DNA of 64,000 nt from Amphiura filiformis (lineage: Eukaryota; Echinodermata; Ophiuroidea; Amphilepidida; Amphiuridae): assembly GCF_039555335.1 (NCBI RefSeq), contig NC_092641.1, positions 31,432,848 to 31,496,847 of the forward strand. The letters are read 5' to 3'. Made by a program: the position numbers and the translations under genes. This document shows positions 24,801 to 29,419 of the stretch, piece by piece. Within the stretch, counting starts at the first letter, position 1; every line of letters starts with the position of its first letter. The notes beneath the pieces were generated by a model. It had not been told where the DNA came from and did no database searches. It saw only the letters and a program-made list of their open reading frames with translations.

Positions 24801-27800
24801 TATCAGCTTATTTGCCACCCCTGAAAGTTTGGTAGCCATAGCACCTGCCCTGTTAATTGGCTAACAAATTCTAGAATTTGGGTATAATATAGTGTTACTA
24901 GAAAAAGTCAAGAAAACACAAAAACAACCAATATAAGTGCCAAAAACCGTTCCTTAGTAATTCAGTGATATTTTGAGCAGTCAAAAAATCATGTAAGTAA
25001 CGCTTTTTTGGAAAAAAATTCAACCTTGTCAAGTAAGGCTTTCTCATCAATACACACATACTGCATATTGTTTTCAAGGAATTCTGAGCATGACACAGAT
25101 CCAGGGAACAGTCTTTTTGGTATATCATACTTTTTTGGTTGGGGGGGGGGTGTAAAGGTAGGCCTGTTGGCTGCCATTATACAAATTCTCTTGGGGAATA
25201 AAATTGCAAATTTTTTTGAAATTTTTTTCTGGTGTAGGAAAAATAGATGGGGTACACTGCAGACTTGGTACCAAGATTTTGAAATGAATAAAGTTCCTAT
25301 TATTATAAAAGGGAAAGGTCCATTTTCAATTTCTCGAAGTTGGAGTAAATACAGAACATGCCATTTGAGTGTTGTCTTTTTGATTTCTCAAAAAAAAGAA
25401 AGGGGGTTTGCATTGAGGTTTATTTTAGTATTTTCACGTATTTTGTCGAACCTTTGGAAAACCCGTTGCTATCTTCTGAAGATAGCAGACAAATAAAAAA
25501 TATAAATTAGGTTCCTCCAATTTCTTGGAATCACACCTTTTGTCAAACATTTTGGAAAAGCCCATGCTATCTACTGAAGATAGTGTGTGTGTGGGAGGGT
25601 GTGGTTTGTGCATGTGTGACCAAATGAAATTTATTTTGGTATATCCGTACCTTTCATCAAACTTTTAGAAGCTTGCTATCTACTCAAGATGGCAAAAGGA
25701 AAATTTGAAAGAAAAAATATCTTTCAAATTTTAAAAGGGGATGATCGAGAAAGTTTATTTTGGCATTTTCACAACTTTTATTAAACCAGTTGGAAAATCC
25801 CTGCTGTCTACTGAAGATAGCAGACAAATTAATAAGCAAAAATCATTTTCCTCCAATTTCATAGATCATAACCGGTTATATGGTCTTTTGATGTGAGGGG
25901 AGGTGGTGTGTGTGCGGGGTGTGGTGTGTGGGTGTGTAACCAAAGAAAGTTTACTTTGTTGCCCAGCCCCTTAGGGCTTTAAATATATCAAGGCCGCAAG
26001 CCCAGCAGGGCTGAGGCCTGAAACTCCCATAGCAATGAAATTATTACGTATGTATGTGATATTATAATGTATGGACATGATACTTTATTAAGTATGTATG
26101 TGATACTGATACTTTATTACGTATGTGCGTAATATTATTTCGTACGTATGTGATATTATTACGTACGTACATAATTTTTTACTAACAAAATTACTCTTGT
26201 CTCCTCTGGGTCTTTGTAGATTTCCTCACAGAATTACAACTAATTTGAAAAGTGGATTTTTTTGTTCTACATTAATTTTTACATTTTCAGACTCCTAGGG
26301 CAGCTTTCAATGTGTGCAAAAAGCATTCTAGAAATTGCCAAAATTCAAAAACGAGCAAACATCTTTGACATTATTCTAGCATGGAAATTATAGAATCATG
26401 TAAAAATTGTCATTTTGACTGCATTTTATTTGATGCTAAGTGCAATTTTCATATTTTAAACACCCTGTATGTATGATATACTTCAAAGCAATAGTTCCCC
26501 AACAATAAAGTTTTCAGGCATTTTACAGATGCCTATTGGATTTTGTAGCATCCAGGGTGGTTAAATGGTTAAAATGGTCTGATCAAAACAAAATACCTTT
26601 TGACATGCTTTAACAACGTTTTTTGTGTTTGATGGGTGCAAAGGATCTGAAGAATCTATCAGTATTTTTAAGGACAGGTTCGTGTAGTGGTCAAAGCACT
26701 TGCCACTCATCGCTATGTCTCGCGTTTGATTTCCTTGCCAGTGCCGCAAGTGATCACAAATTGGCATACACTTTGATCTCGTCTAACTCAAAAACTTTTT
26801 TCTGGCGGAGTCCAACATCCGTCACTATGTAATACACCCAACTAGTATTTTAATCACGTCTTGTAATATAGTTGTATAATTTAAGTTGTATTAAGGGGTA
26901 CTACACCCCTGTGGTAAATTTGTGACTATTTTTGCATTTTTCTCAAAAAGTAATAACACACTGGTACAAAAAAGTTATGTATATTATTGGGGCAAGGAAT
27001 CCAATTACTACACTGAAATTTCAGTGACTCAAGACAAGCGGTTCAATAAATATGATAGGAAATGAGGTACATCCTAGCGGTACCTCATTTTCTATCATAA
27101 GTATCAAACCGCTTCTCTTGGGTCACTGAAATTTCAATGTATTAATTGGATTCCTTGCCCCTATAATATACATAACTTTTGTTACCAGTGTGTTATTAGT
27201 TTTGAGAAAAATGCAAAATAGTCACAAATTTATTGAGGGTGTAGTATACCCCTTGTTGTAAGTTAAGCATTTTAGTATATTCTCTGTAAAGCGCCTTGGG
27301 GTGTTTCGTAAGGCGCTATATAAATGCAGTTTTGTTGTTGTTGTTTTTGTTGTTATGGTTGTCAATCCATGACCATCTCAAAGATTTTCATCCTGGTAAA
27401 TAATTCAATTTTCCTGGTGCATTCTAAAAGTGGACATAAAGTGCCCATATTCATCTAGTTATTTACTCGACTTGTCAAGAAGAACCAAATTTGTGACACA
27501 AAATGTTTGCTAAGTTTTTATATTTACTGTCTCTTTTTTTTTTACTTAATTCTTACAAACTAATCACAAAACATGGGACCCGATCCTGCAACGTACCAAG
27601 AAACCGGTATGTAGTGTAGACAATTTAAAAAAAAAAAAAAAAAAATATCAGTTCTACAGGTGGACAAACCTTTCACTTGAGTCTGTTGGTGGGACAGGGG
27701 TATTTTTTTGGCAAATACCCCTGTAAAATCACCAAAATTTGTTTAAAAAAACATTTTTTTTTCACTTGCTTTCTCTCACATTTTTTCAATCAGATCAAAA

Positions 27801-29419
27801 CAGCTGATTTTACATGCATACAGCTAAAAAAAAAAATATCCTCAAAATCAGTGCAAAGTCTGGGTTGGTAGTTGGGCATGTATTAAGTACCGGGGGGGTA
27901 CTCAAGTTTGGTTTGGGTAGGGACGTGCTGCTGAGATTTTGGAAGTGGACCCATAAATATACCAGTTTTTCAAGAAATTTGGACCCATTGATATACCAAA
28001 AGTCAAAATTTTCAGCCGAATTTAACCAAAATTGTCTTAGTTTTCCCAAAATTTTGGGACAATTTTGAAAATTTTGGCTAGATTAAGGAATAATTGGGCT
28101 GCTTTCCGAAAAAATTGTTAAAATTATGAAAAAAGGACCCATTCATATACCAAAATAGGCTTTGAAAAAGGGGTCATTGATATACCAGAAGGCCAAAAAT
28201 GCTACCCATGTTTGCGGCACGTCCCTGTATGGTCATTTGTACTGAGTACCCCCCCCCCCCACCGGGATTAAGTAGAACATGTCTTTTTTACATTGCCTAA
28301 CAGCAAATAAAATAAACCAGATTTTGCAATGTTTGTGGTCTGATCACTCTGATGCTAACTGTAATTGGGCTATTCCAGTCAAAATCCATACACCTATGGA
28401 AAACATAACCTTAATCTCCCACACAAAGGGTATTATAGCTTTCAAGTGGCACTACCCATTCAGGTAATTTATTGTTCAGCCCCTTTTTACATGTAGTAGG
28501 TTTACATTACTTATTGGGGCAGGAGTAAATTCAATGAAATGAAAAAATTCAGTATTTTAGTTTACTTTTTCAGTGTTTTTCAGCCTATTTCTGCATTAAA
28601 TTTGTAAACAAATGGTGAAGACTTCATTTAATGAATTTTCAGTGTTATATGATAATGGCCAGTTTAATGTTTTAAAACTGAACATGCTTGGTAATAATAC
28701 CACTCCCTATTTTAGGGGGAATTGCCCAGAAATTGGCAAATATCCACATTGGTTTAGGTTGGGAGGTGCCGCTGAGAATTTTGAAACTTGAAGTGGACCC
28801 ATCAACATACCTATTTTGAACCCATTGATGTACCAAAAGTCAAAATGTTTGTCCAAATTTAACATTACTTACTTTTCCCAAAGTTTTGGAAATTTCGACC
28901 AGTCCATAGACCATCCAGGTATAATCAATATTAATATTTGAAATATAATTAATCAACTGGACCTACTATAGGCAACCATTTCCCTAAAAAAAGGGTCATT
29001 GATGATATACCAAAATAAAATAAAAATTTTTGTCCAAATTTAACATTACTTACTTTTCTCAAAGTTTTGGAAATTTCGACCAGTCCATAGACCATCCAGG
29101 TATAATCAATATTAATATTTGAAATATAATTAATCAACTGGACCTACTATAGGCAAACATTTCCCTAAAAAAATGGTTATTGATGATGTACCAAAATAAA
29201 ATCCCCCATATAAAATTTGTCATTTGTACTGACTACCCCCTCCCCCACCCCAAAACTGGGGATGCATATGACACATGTATCAAATGCCACGCAATAGAAA
29301 AAAAACTGATTTGATTCTATTTGCTTTTTGTCTTTTTTCAGGTCCATCATGATTTGGTACCGTTTCAGACAAAAGATGATGGAGACGCACAAACAGACAG
29401 ACAAATAGAAGAATCATGA
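622..29419 (+). CDS. MRPL39: Mitochondrial ribosomal protein L39 (mL39), multi-exon, 5' end missing
   Basis: The gene encodes a protein of the large subunit of the mitochondrial ribosome. Exons read in order: 622-822, 1973-2112, 3212-3311, 8471-8642, 9572-9719, 10721-10753, 12783-12830, 14729-14800 and, tentatively, 29342-29419. Phases agree at every junction and give about 329 residues; human MRPL39 has about 338, so only a short presequence exon is missing. Recognised landmarks, from memory of the human protein, are MNKYLSTPYHVAMH (human MNKNISTPYSCAMH), the exon-3 start AFWRSC (human AYWRSC), FERLEVRPDVAMEIF, RLGDFIDISRGP and RFQGVALP. The first two exons form the TGS-like domain related to threonyl-tRNA synthetase. 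Most donors are GTAAGT or GTAAGG. If the last exon is real, the final intron is 14.5 kb and holds a TRIM gene in antisense. Confidence 0.88.
931..1147. mobile_element. Short inverted-repeat element (MITE-like)
   Basis: Ends are inverted copies of one another: ATCTGGTCCTTGGAGGCCAA at the left and TTGGCCTGTATGGACCAGAT at the right, with three mismatches. The interior is AT-rich and non-coding. The superfamily is not determined. Confidence 0.5.
1146..1400. mobile_element. MITE with terminal inverted repeats ATATGTG...
   Basis: The left end ATATGTGACCATCCACCACA is matched by the inverted right end TGTGGTGGATGGGCACATAT; the similarity extends for about 38 bp on each side. No coding capacity. It directly adjoins the preceding inverted-repeat element, so one may have landed at the edge of the other. 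Confidence 0.6.
1866..1956 (+). pseudogene. Decayed duplicate of the following MRPL39 exon
   Basis: Conceptual pieces IAEASGSLWH and, in another frame, WHMLLQQLHEDCDLRF match IAVVNGSLWH and WHMLQPLQEDCELSF of the real exon about 130 bp downstream. The two halves are separated by a short insertion that changes the frame and brings in a stop codon. No matching donor is evident at its right end. It is read as a local exon duplication that decayed inside the intron. Confidence 0.7.
1973..2112 (+). CDS. MRPL39: MRPL39 exon (TGS-like domain, second half)
   Basis: The acceptor is TTATCATTTCAG and the donor GTAAGG. With the carried-over base it reads HLGEPYCKHSGIAVVNGSLW and on to FKDDKPFEVNK. The human counterpart is [20 protein letters not shown] to FKDCDPGEVNK. 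It ends in phase 0. Confidence 0.9.
2128..2291. mobile_element. Palindromic MITE, family P (copy 1)
   Basis: Inverted-repeat element of about 165 bp, just after the exon donor. The arms carry ATACACCCCCTATGGAAGAC and its inverted counterpart. Related copies lie at 9744-9911, 15293-15668 and 28367-28462. Non-coding. Confidence 0.65.
2292..3211. other. MRPL39 intron, no recognised feature
   Basis: Unique-looking AT-rich sequence up to the acceptor CTGCCATGCAG before the next exon. No gene, RNA or clear mobile element was seen. Confidence 0.5.
3212..3311 (+). CDS. MRPL39: MRPL39 exon (post-TGS linker)
   Basis: The acceptor is CTGCCATGCAG and the donor GTAAGTG. It reads AFWRSCSHLMGAVLQKAFKE and on to VEPVRTPFIP plus one base. 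The human counterpart is [20 protein letters not shown] to LVRAPEVPV. Confidence 0.9.
3312..4850. other. MRPL39 intron, mostly unrecognised
   Basis: No open frame of note. Around 3400-3420 a sequence similar to one end of the 10009-10175 inverted-repeat element is visible, without a clear partner end. Simple runs occur at 4492-4501 (G) and 4809-4829 (CAGTTT repeats). Confidence 0.4.
4857..5345 (+). repeat. TGACC/GGTCA-rich minisatellite, about five units
   Basis: Tandem units of about 110 bp, each with GGTCATTTCGGGGTCACCAG, a GAGGTCAAATTAGTAAAAAC segment and a tail around GAAACTTGGTGGGTACAGTC. The reverse complement of this array occurs at 11457-12050, where it is part of a Helitron-like element. 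Non-coding. Confidence 0.8.
6066..6150 (+). mobile_element. tRNA-derived SINE head
   Basis: TGGCGAGTGGATAGAGCG is a good polymerase III A box and GGGTTCGAGTCTCC a good B box about 50 bp later. The acceptor arms do not pair as in a working tRNA and the sequence runs into a long T/C tract, so a SINE or tRNA-like relic is more likely than a tRNA gene. Confidence 0.6.
6151..6360. repeat. Polypyrimidine (CTTT)n tract
   Basis: About 200 bp of almost pure T and C. It gives phenylalanine/serine-rich open frames that are composition artefacts. Confidence 0.9.
6384..6825. repeat. Two-copy tandem duplication, period about 238 bp
   Basis: The block starting at TTCACTTTGT (6384) is repeated at 6622 almost without change, down to AGGGCGTAGCTTGACGAAGT. 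An extra partial copy of that last motif sits at the junction near 6583-6615. Confidence 0.85.
7255..7830. repeat. Diverged direct duplication in an intron
   Basis: Two diverged copies (about 7255-7480 and 7605-7830) share GTGTCTCTTGTG/GAATGTCTCTCGTG, then AAAAGTAT.GGAAACT and GAAGGAAGCA. Poly-C and G-rich runs flank them (7138-7147, 7490-7515). No coding potential was seen. Confidence 0.55.
7831..8470. other. MRPL39 intron, nothing recognised
   Basis: Plain AT-rich sequence with a TTTTG-rich stretch near 8095-8120, ending at the acceptor ACCGCTGTAG before the next exon. Confidence 0.45.
8471..8642 (+). CDS. MRPL39: MRPL39 exon (central domain)
   Basis: The acceptor is CCGCTGTAG and the donor GTAAGTAA. 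It reads (L)SAGCFAYDVNIPFKWEPTRE and on to ERLEVRPDVAMEIFEDN plus two bases. The human counterpart is [20 protein letters not shown] to ETLEVEAKVALEIFQHS. Confidence 0.9.
8643..9571. other. MRPL39 intron, little of note
   Basis: Contains a 16-bp tandem motif at about 9270-9306 (GTGCAGTTGTGCGAT) and otherwise unrecognised sequence. It ends in a strong pyrimidine tract and CAG acceptor at 9569-9571. Confidence 0.45.
9572..9719 (+). CDS. MRPL39: MRPL39 exon (C-terminal domain)
   Basis: The acceptor is CTTCTTTCAG and the donor GTAAGT. With the carried bases it reads VYKKHFVEQLQGKGLNRVTL, then FRLGDFIDISRGPMMTNTEF and on to RFVFTC. Human has [20 protein letters not shown] then [20 protein letters not shown]. 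Confidence 0.9.
9744..9911. mobile_element. Palindromic MITE, family P (copy 2)
   Basis: About 168 bp with inverted ends GGTTATTCCATACACCCCCT and AGGGGTGTATGAATTTGAAT. It resembles the copies at 2128-2291 and 15293-15668. Non-coding. Confidence 0.7.
10009..10175. mobile_element. MITE with ACCCTGTTCTAC termini
   Basis: ACCCTGTTCTAC at the left and GTAGAACAGGGT at the right form perfect 12-bp inverted ends around about 143 bp of non-coding DNA. Single-ended relatives appear near 3400 and 27650. Confidence 0.7.
10448..10695 (+). repeat. Minisatellite, unit about 55-60 bp, about five copies
   Basis: Each unit contains GCTAACCCTGATTAGTATTG or a close variant followed by a T-rich stretch. It lies just upstream of a 33-bp MRPL39 exon. 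Confidence 0.75.
10721..10753 (+). CDS. MRPL39: MRPL39 micro-exon, 33 bp
   Basis: Reads VHSIDDYLRPK in phase 0 between the acceptor GTTCTACAG and the donor GTAAGTGC. Its position matches the human AVHNLQPTQPSL stretch. Confidence 0.8.
10860..11275. repeat. GGCGAGCG-rich element
   Basis: Repeated GGCGAGCG/CGCTCGCC motifs on both strands, GC-richer than its surroundings. It looks like a decayed inverted-repeat transposon, but clear termini could not be fixed. Confidence 0.4.
11349..12392 (-). mobile_element. Non-autonomous Helitron-like element, family A
   Basis: Read on the minus strand, the 3' terminus is CTAG followed by host T (plus strand AAACTAG at 11346-11352). A possible stem CCGCG/CGCGG lies five bases inside that end. 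The other end has the hairpin TATGCCTC-(6 nt)-GAGGCATA (12369-12390), partly repeated in inverted form near the 3' end (GATGCCTCCACC, about 11404-11415). The interior is the TGACC minisatellite. No coding capacity. Confidence 0.55.
11457..12050 (-). repeat. TGACC-rich minisatellite inside Helitron-like element A
   Basis: About five units of roughly 110 bp with TGACCTCAGATGACCCCTGG, CCAAAATGACCTTCC and CTAAATGTTGACTGTACCCA; the reverse complement of the array at 4857-5345. Short GGAAGCACGGA repeats follow near 12310-12355. Confidence 0.8.
12530..12732 (+). mobile_element. Short inverted-repeat element, family Q (copy 1)
   Basis: About 203 bp with imperfect inverted ends CCCCCGAGCACTACCTGC and GCAGGTAATTCTCATGGG. 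An opposite-strand relative occupies 21363-21561. It ends about 50 bp before an MRPL39 exon and may influence its splicing context. Confidence 0.65.
12783..12830 (+). CDS. MRPL39: MRPL39 exon, 48 bp
   Basis: Acceptor TTTCTCTTTACAG, donor GTAAGTG. Reads NKLLRFQGVALPAEFD in phase 0; the human counterpart is LIRRFQGVSLPVHL. Confidence 0.88.
12868..12906. repeat. (GTTT)n microsatellite
   Basis: About nine GTTT units directly downstream of an MRPL39 exon. Confidence 0.95.
12907..14008. other. MRPL39 intron, unrecognised
   Basis: No convincing feature apart from GCATGCATGCATACATACAT-type simple sequence at about 13563-13593. Confidence 0.4.
14009..14251. mobile_element. Tigger/pogo-type MITE with a tRNA-like insert
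   Basis: Flanked by TA on both sides; the ends CAGTAAAAACTCGATAGTTA and its inverted partner extend as about 33-bp inverted repeats. Inside, on the minus strand, TAGCTCAGTTGGTAAAGCG (about 14074-14095) is an excellent polymerase III A box without a matching B box, so it is a fragment of a tRNA-derived sequence. Confidence 0.65.
14365..14572 (+). repeat. Degenerate telomere-like (TTAGGG) tract
   Basis: Many variants of GGGTTAGGGTT / TTTAGGGT spread over about 200 bp, none in long perfect runs. It looks like old interstitial telomere-like sequence. Confidence 0.7.
14729..14800 (+). CDS. MRPL39: MRPL39 exon (near C-terminus)
   Basis: Acceptor TTCCCTTTTCCAG; reads ARHAIFSSTLAKEKANFIPP then TTNK. 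The position corresponds to human RAHFTIWDKLLERSRKMV. The donor GTACTT is weak. If it is not used, the frame runs nine codons further to a stop at 14825-14827, giving an alternative, shorter C-terminus. Confidence 0.7.
15293..15668. mobile_element. Palindromic MITE, family P (copy 3), interrupted
   Basis: Outer ends GGCTATTCCAGTTGAAATCC and ATTTCAACTGGAA are inverted copies. The right part is split by an hAT-type MITE at 15483-15645. Confidence 0.65.
15483..15645. mobile_element. hAT-type MITE nested in the family P MITE
   Basis: Termini CAGTGTTCGAAAT and ATTTCGAACACTG are perfect inverted repeats of hAT type. The flanks TGTATGCA (15475-15482) and TGTATGTA (15646-15653) form an 8-bp target duplication with one difference. 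GC-rich, non-coding. Confidence 0.8.
15722..17216. mobile_element. Foldback-like element with long inverted arms, hosting another element
   Basis: Arms at about 15722-16080 and 16900-17216 are diverged inverted copies (for example ATTAGTGGAACCAA on the left strand and TTGGTTCCACTAAT on the right). The middle is occupied by the TTAA element at 16140-16795. No coding capacity. Confidence 0.55.
16140..16795. mobile_element. TTAA-flanked palindromic MITE (Kolobok/T2- or piggyBac-like)
   Basis: TTAA lies immediately outside both ends (16136-16139 and 16796-16799). The ends GGGAAGGGG and CCAGTTCCC are inverted, and the arms pair imperfectly over almost the whole length (for example AGCACATCAGACATATCGAA near the left end and its inverse near the right). 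TTAA plus purine-rich ends fits Kolobok/T2-type MITEs best; piggyBac is the alternative. Confidence 0.65.
17217..18817. other. AT-rich intronic sequence with a short inverted repeat
   Basis: No gene seen. GTGATGCGATCAAGCAAAAT near 18300 and its inverted relative near 18520-18550 form a diverged inverted repeat, possibly another MITE. Confidence 0.4.
18818..19818 (+). mobile_element. Internally deleted mariner-like transposon with about 200-bp TIRs
   Basis: Ends CAGGCTGAGTCAAAAAGAAG and its inverse, with TA on each side (18816-18817, 19819-19820). The inverted repeats extend over about 18818-19019 and 19617-19818. The interior keeps only a shortened transposase frame. TA flanks, end sequence and protein point to the Tc1/mariner (IS630) group. 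About 14 bp of outer flank (ATTTCGTTCTGG) are also inverted at both sides. Confidence 0.8.
19200..19505 (+). pseudogene. Mariner-like transposase, internal deletion (N-terminal HTH joined to second HTH remnant)
   Basis: The 101-residue frame starts MAPQFTARERTFLSTKYHET, a typical N-terminal helix-turn-helix of mariner-like transposases (residues about 5-55, including SPTEVQRLFRLQFP). After GTLSLLE the sequence stops resembling the family and resumes at GFCRIVRKDLNWYPYKL, which in full-length relatives lies further on, in the second DNA-binding half. The D,D-type catalytic core is absent. The start is the ATG before APQFTARERTF; the frame upstream of it is not conserved in type. It is a non-autonomous deletion derivative and not a host gene. 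Confidence 0.75.
19821..20085. other. Unrecognised AT-rich sequence
   Basis: Nothing supportable between the mariner-like element and the tRNA-like relic. Confidence 0.4.
20086..20190 (-). mobile_element. tRNA-derived SINE relic
   Basis: On the minus strand CGGTTCAAATCC is a good B box; the expected A box is degenerate (around TTGATTGAATGGAC). It does not fold as a complete tRNA, so a decayed SINE is likely. Confidence 0.45.
20430..20615. mobile_element. Tigger/pogo-type MITE
   Basis: TA-flanked, 186 bp; the ends TAGTGGAAACTCATTATAAC and its inverse GTTATAATGAGGATTTACTG belong to the common CTCNTTATAACG type of terminal repeats. Non-coding. Confidence 0.7.
20620..21362. other. Sequence 3' of the TRIM gene, unrecognised
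   Basis: Contains a slightly GC-richer stretch (20765-20950) with overlapping open frames on both strands, neither resembling a known protein. Confidence 0.35.
21363..21561 (-). mobile_element. Short inverted-repeat element, family Q (copy 2)
   Basis: Reverse-complement relative of 12530-12732, sharing CTTTGCAAA/TTTGCAAAG, GACCAATCAGAAGC and the ends CCCCATGAGAACTACCTGC / GCAGGTAGTGCTCAGGGG. It lies just 3' of the TRIM stop codon. Confidence 0.65.
21576..21581 (-). promoter_or_regulatory. Possible polyadenylation signal of the TRIM gene
   Basis: AATAAA on the minus strand, five bases after the TGA stop (21587-21589). Such a short 3' UTR is unusual, so a downstream signal may be used instead. 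Confidence 0.35.
21587..23635 (-). CDS. TRIM-family RING/B-box/coiled-coil/NHL E3 ubiquitin ligase
   Basis: Uninterrupted coding exon of 682 residues. The RING finger (C27, C30, C42, H44, C47, C50, C64, C67) is a complete C3HC4. B-box 1 uses C107, C110, C121, C124, C129, C132, H136 and H145; B-box 2 uses C169, H172, C181, C184, C189, C192, H197/198 and H202. A coiled coil spans about 215-320, a short RQKQTD/RQKQTDQ repeat lies at 390-402, and an NHL-type beta-propeller spans about 415-682. The start is ATG at 23635; the frame continues upstream only through a GTG codon, and TGTGTTTAACAG just before the start looks like a splice acceptor, so a 5' untranslated exon probably lies to the right. 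It resembles TRIM2/3/56/71-like proteins without the filamin domain. The family adds ubiquitin to substrates or binds RNA through NHL; the target here is unknown. All zinc ligands are present, so it appears functional. It is antisense within the presumed last MRPL39 intron. Confidence 0.92.
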   Translation of the reverse strand: MAMSKLTLDEEHEHEQVEEKQIDLTNCGVCFRPVQNPKALPCLHTFCLSCISEWAKEDTWKVKCPVCMESFPLPKGGVAGIRSNSYVIKLKETQALKDRITEKTIMCTFCDKPDNHAIARCLDCKEHLCDGCIEAHKTYKTLKEHKMQSFDDISSGKVDILKTSENKYCAKHEGQILWFYCETCGLLICRDCTVVDHHASTHNLVNVEDISGDQGKKLKNLVERCQKVAQEVKEKRQTAEDIEKRIDKTVDDAQDELEQAIAQVEHQFLNNLKQQQQQISEEIDHIGSKYKLPIDRKKDTLQTQHLQLERALQMTAHVMEQGSPCDLAAMYTTLTSTLQRLSEIRPCRIDTSPRGVKFAPNKSAEVRLPKFGDVIDVYEKSYVSRSVVDRQKQTDRQKQTDQQNQMPQYDLSGTWIKERHLCENADITYAINLAFYPSGEMATANYGSPQVKVFNTDGQFQRNINVKHDSAVSSPRSIAIGSDGTTFVTDKSPSVKVFDSSAQLIRQFPTHPPGDSDKPSKTATLAGLAIAYDKNLVVGDVSGMYISIHKPSGAHIHSFQVDIQPWFVSTAQDRDVMIISNCGGECAKIVTCEGHVRHTLSMNPASQIAWRPTGAWFNGDGEFLIASQAGGGKSAGVCHYSTDGKFLRCITTDVEFPTDVAVTKDGKLLVLEWKHVKVFRKM
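23636..23653 (-). promoter_or_regulatory. Probable splice acceptor before the TRIM start codon
   Basis: On the minus strand TAGTGTGTTTAACAG precedes AT-ATG-GCA-ATG. The start context has G at -3 and G at +4. This favours an untranslated first exon further right, not located here. Confidence 0.5.
23654..25430. other. Unrecognised AT-rich sequence with G-runs
   Basis: No gene found. Poly-G runs at 24296-24306 and 25141-25150 and a G-rich stretch near 24490-24570 suggest decayed transposon ends. Confidence 0.4.
25440..25970 (+). repeat. Degenerate tandem repeat, unit about 110-120 bp, with GCTATCTTCTGAAGATAGC hairpin
   Basis: About four diverged units, each with a variant of GCTATCTACTGAAGATAGC (25469, 25567, 25676, 25801 regions), a following AAATTnnnnTTCCTCCAATTT segment, and GTGTGTGnGGG-type simple sequence in two units. 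Confidence 0.65.
26035..26175. repeat. Imperfect TATTACGTATGTATGTGATA repeats
   Basis: Short direct repeats of TTATTACGTATGTATGTGAT type over about 140 bp. Confidence 0.75.
26680..27350 (+). mobile_element. tRNA-derived SINE split by a palindromic MITE
   Basis: The head has an A-box-like GTGTAGTGGTCAAAGCAC and a degenerate B box GCGTTTGATTTCC. The 3' part resumes after the insertion with AAGCGCCTTGGGGTG and GGCGCTATATAAATGCAG, then GTT-rich tail repeats; this tail type is common to invertebrate SINEs. The body is interrupted at 26893-27254. Confidence 0.65.
26893..27254. mobile_element. Palindromic MITE inside a SINE
   Basis: About 362 bp with near-complete inverted arms: AAGGGGTACTACACCC at the left, GGGTGTAGTATACCCCTT at the right, and a centre around GAGGTACATCCTAGCGGTAC. 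The flanks share GTTGTA. Superfamily unknown. Confidence 0.7.
27620..27880. other. A/T-rich stretch with poly-A and poly-T runs
   Basis: Poly-A at 27627-27645 and T-runs near 27755. A one-ended match to the ACCCTGTTCTAC MITE family occurs near 27650. Confidence 0.4.
27890..28266. mobile_element. MITE with perfect 8-bp target duplication ATTAAGTA
   Basis: ATTAAGTA flanks both sides (27882-27889 and 28267-28274). The ends CCGGGGGGGTACTCA and TGAGTACC-(C-run)-ACCGGG are inverted, with expanded C/G runs. Internal repeats of GGACCCATTGATATACCA occur on the plus strand. The 8-bp duplication suggests a hAT-like mechanism. Confidence 0.8.
28367..28462. mobile_element. Palindromic MITE, family P (copy 4, truncated)
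   Basis: GGCTATTCCAGTCAAAATCC and CCTTAATCTCCCACACA match the other family P copies; the right arm is incomplete. Confidence 0.6.
28851..29212. repeat. Two-copy tandem duplication, period 181 bp
   Basis: The block starting GTCCAAATTTAACATTACTT at 28851 recurs at 29032 with very few changes. It sits in a decayed relative of the 27890-28266 element (shared GGACCCAT...ATACCAAAA and C-run). Confidence 0.85.
29342..29419 (+). CDS. MRPL39: Probable terminal MRPL39 coding exon
   Basis: After a strong acceptor (TTTTTGTCTTTTTTCAG) the phase-0 frame reads VHHDLVPFQTKDDGDAQTDR then QIEES and a TGA stop at 29417-29419. Its acidic, polar character resembles the C-terminal tail of human MRPL39 (TEDQSKATEECTST), but identity is too low to prove membership. 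The total exon count and length then fit the family. The alternative is termination at 14825-14827. Confidence 0.5.
   Translation, partial: VHHDLVPFQTKDDGDAQTDRQIEES

Noticed and set aside
26623-26832. Protein-coding frame over the SINE
   Set aside because: It overlaps the tRNA-derived head and has no relatives I recognise.
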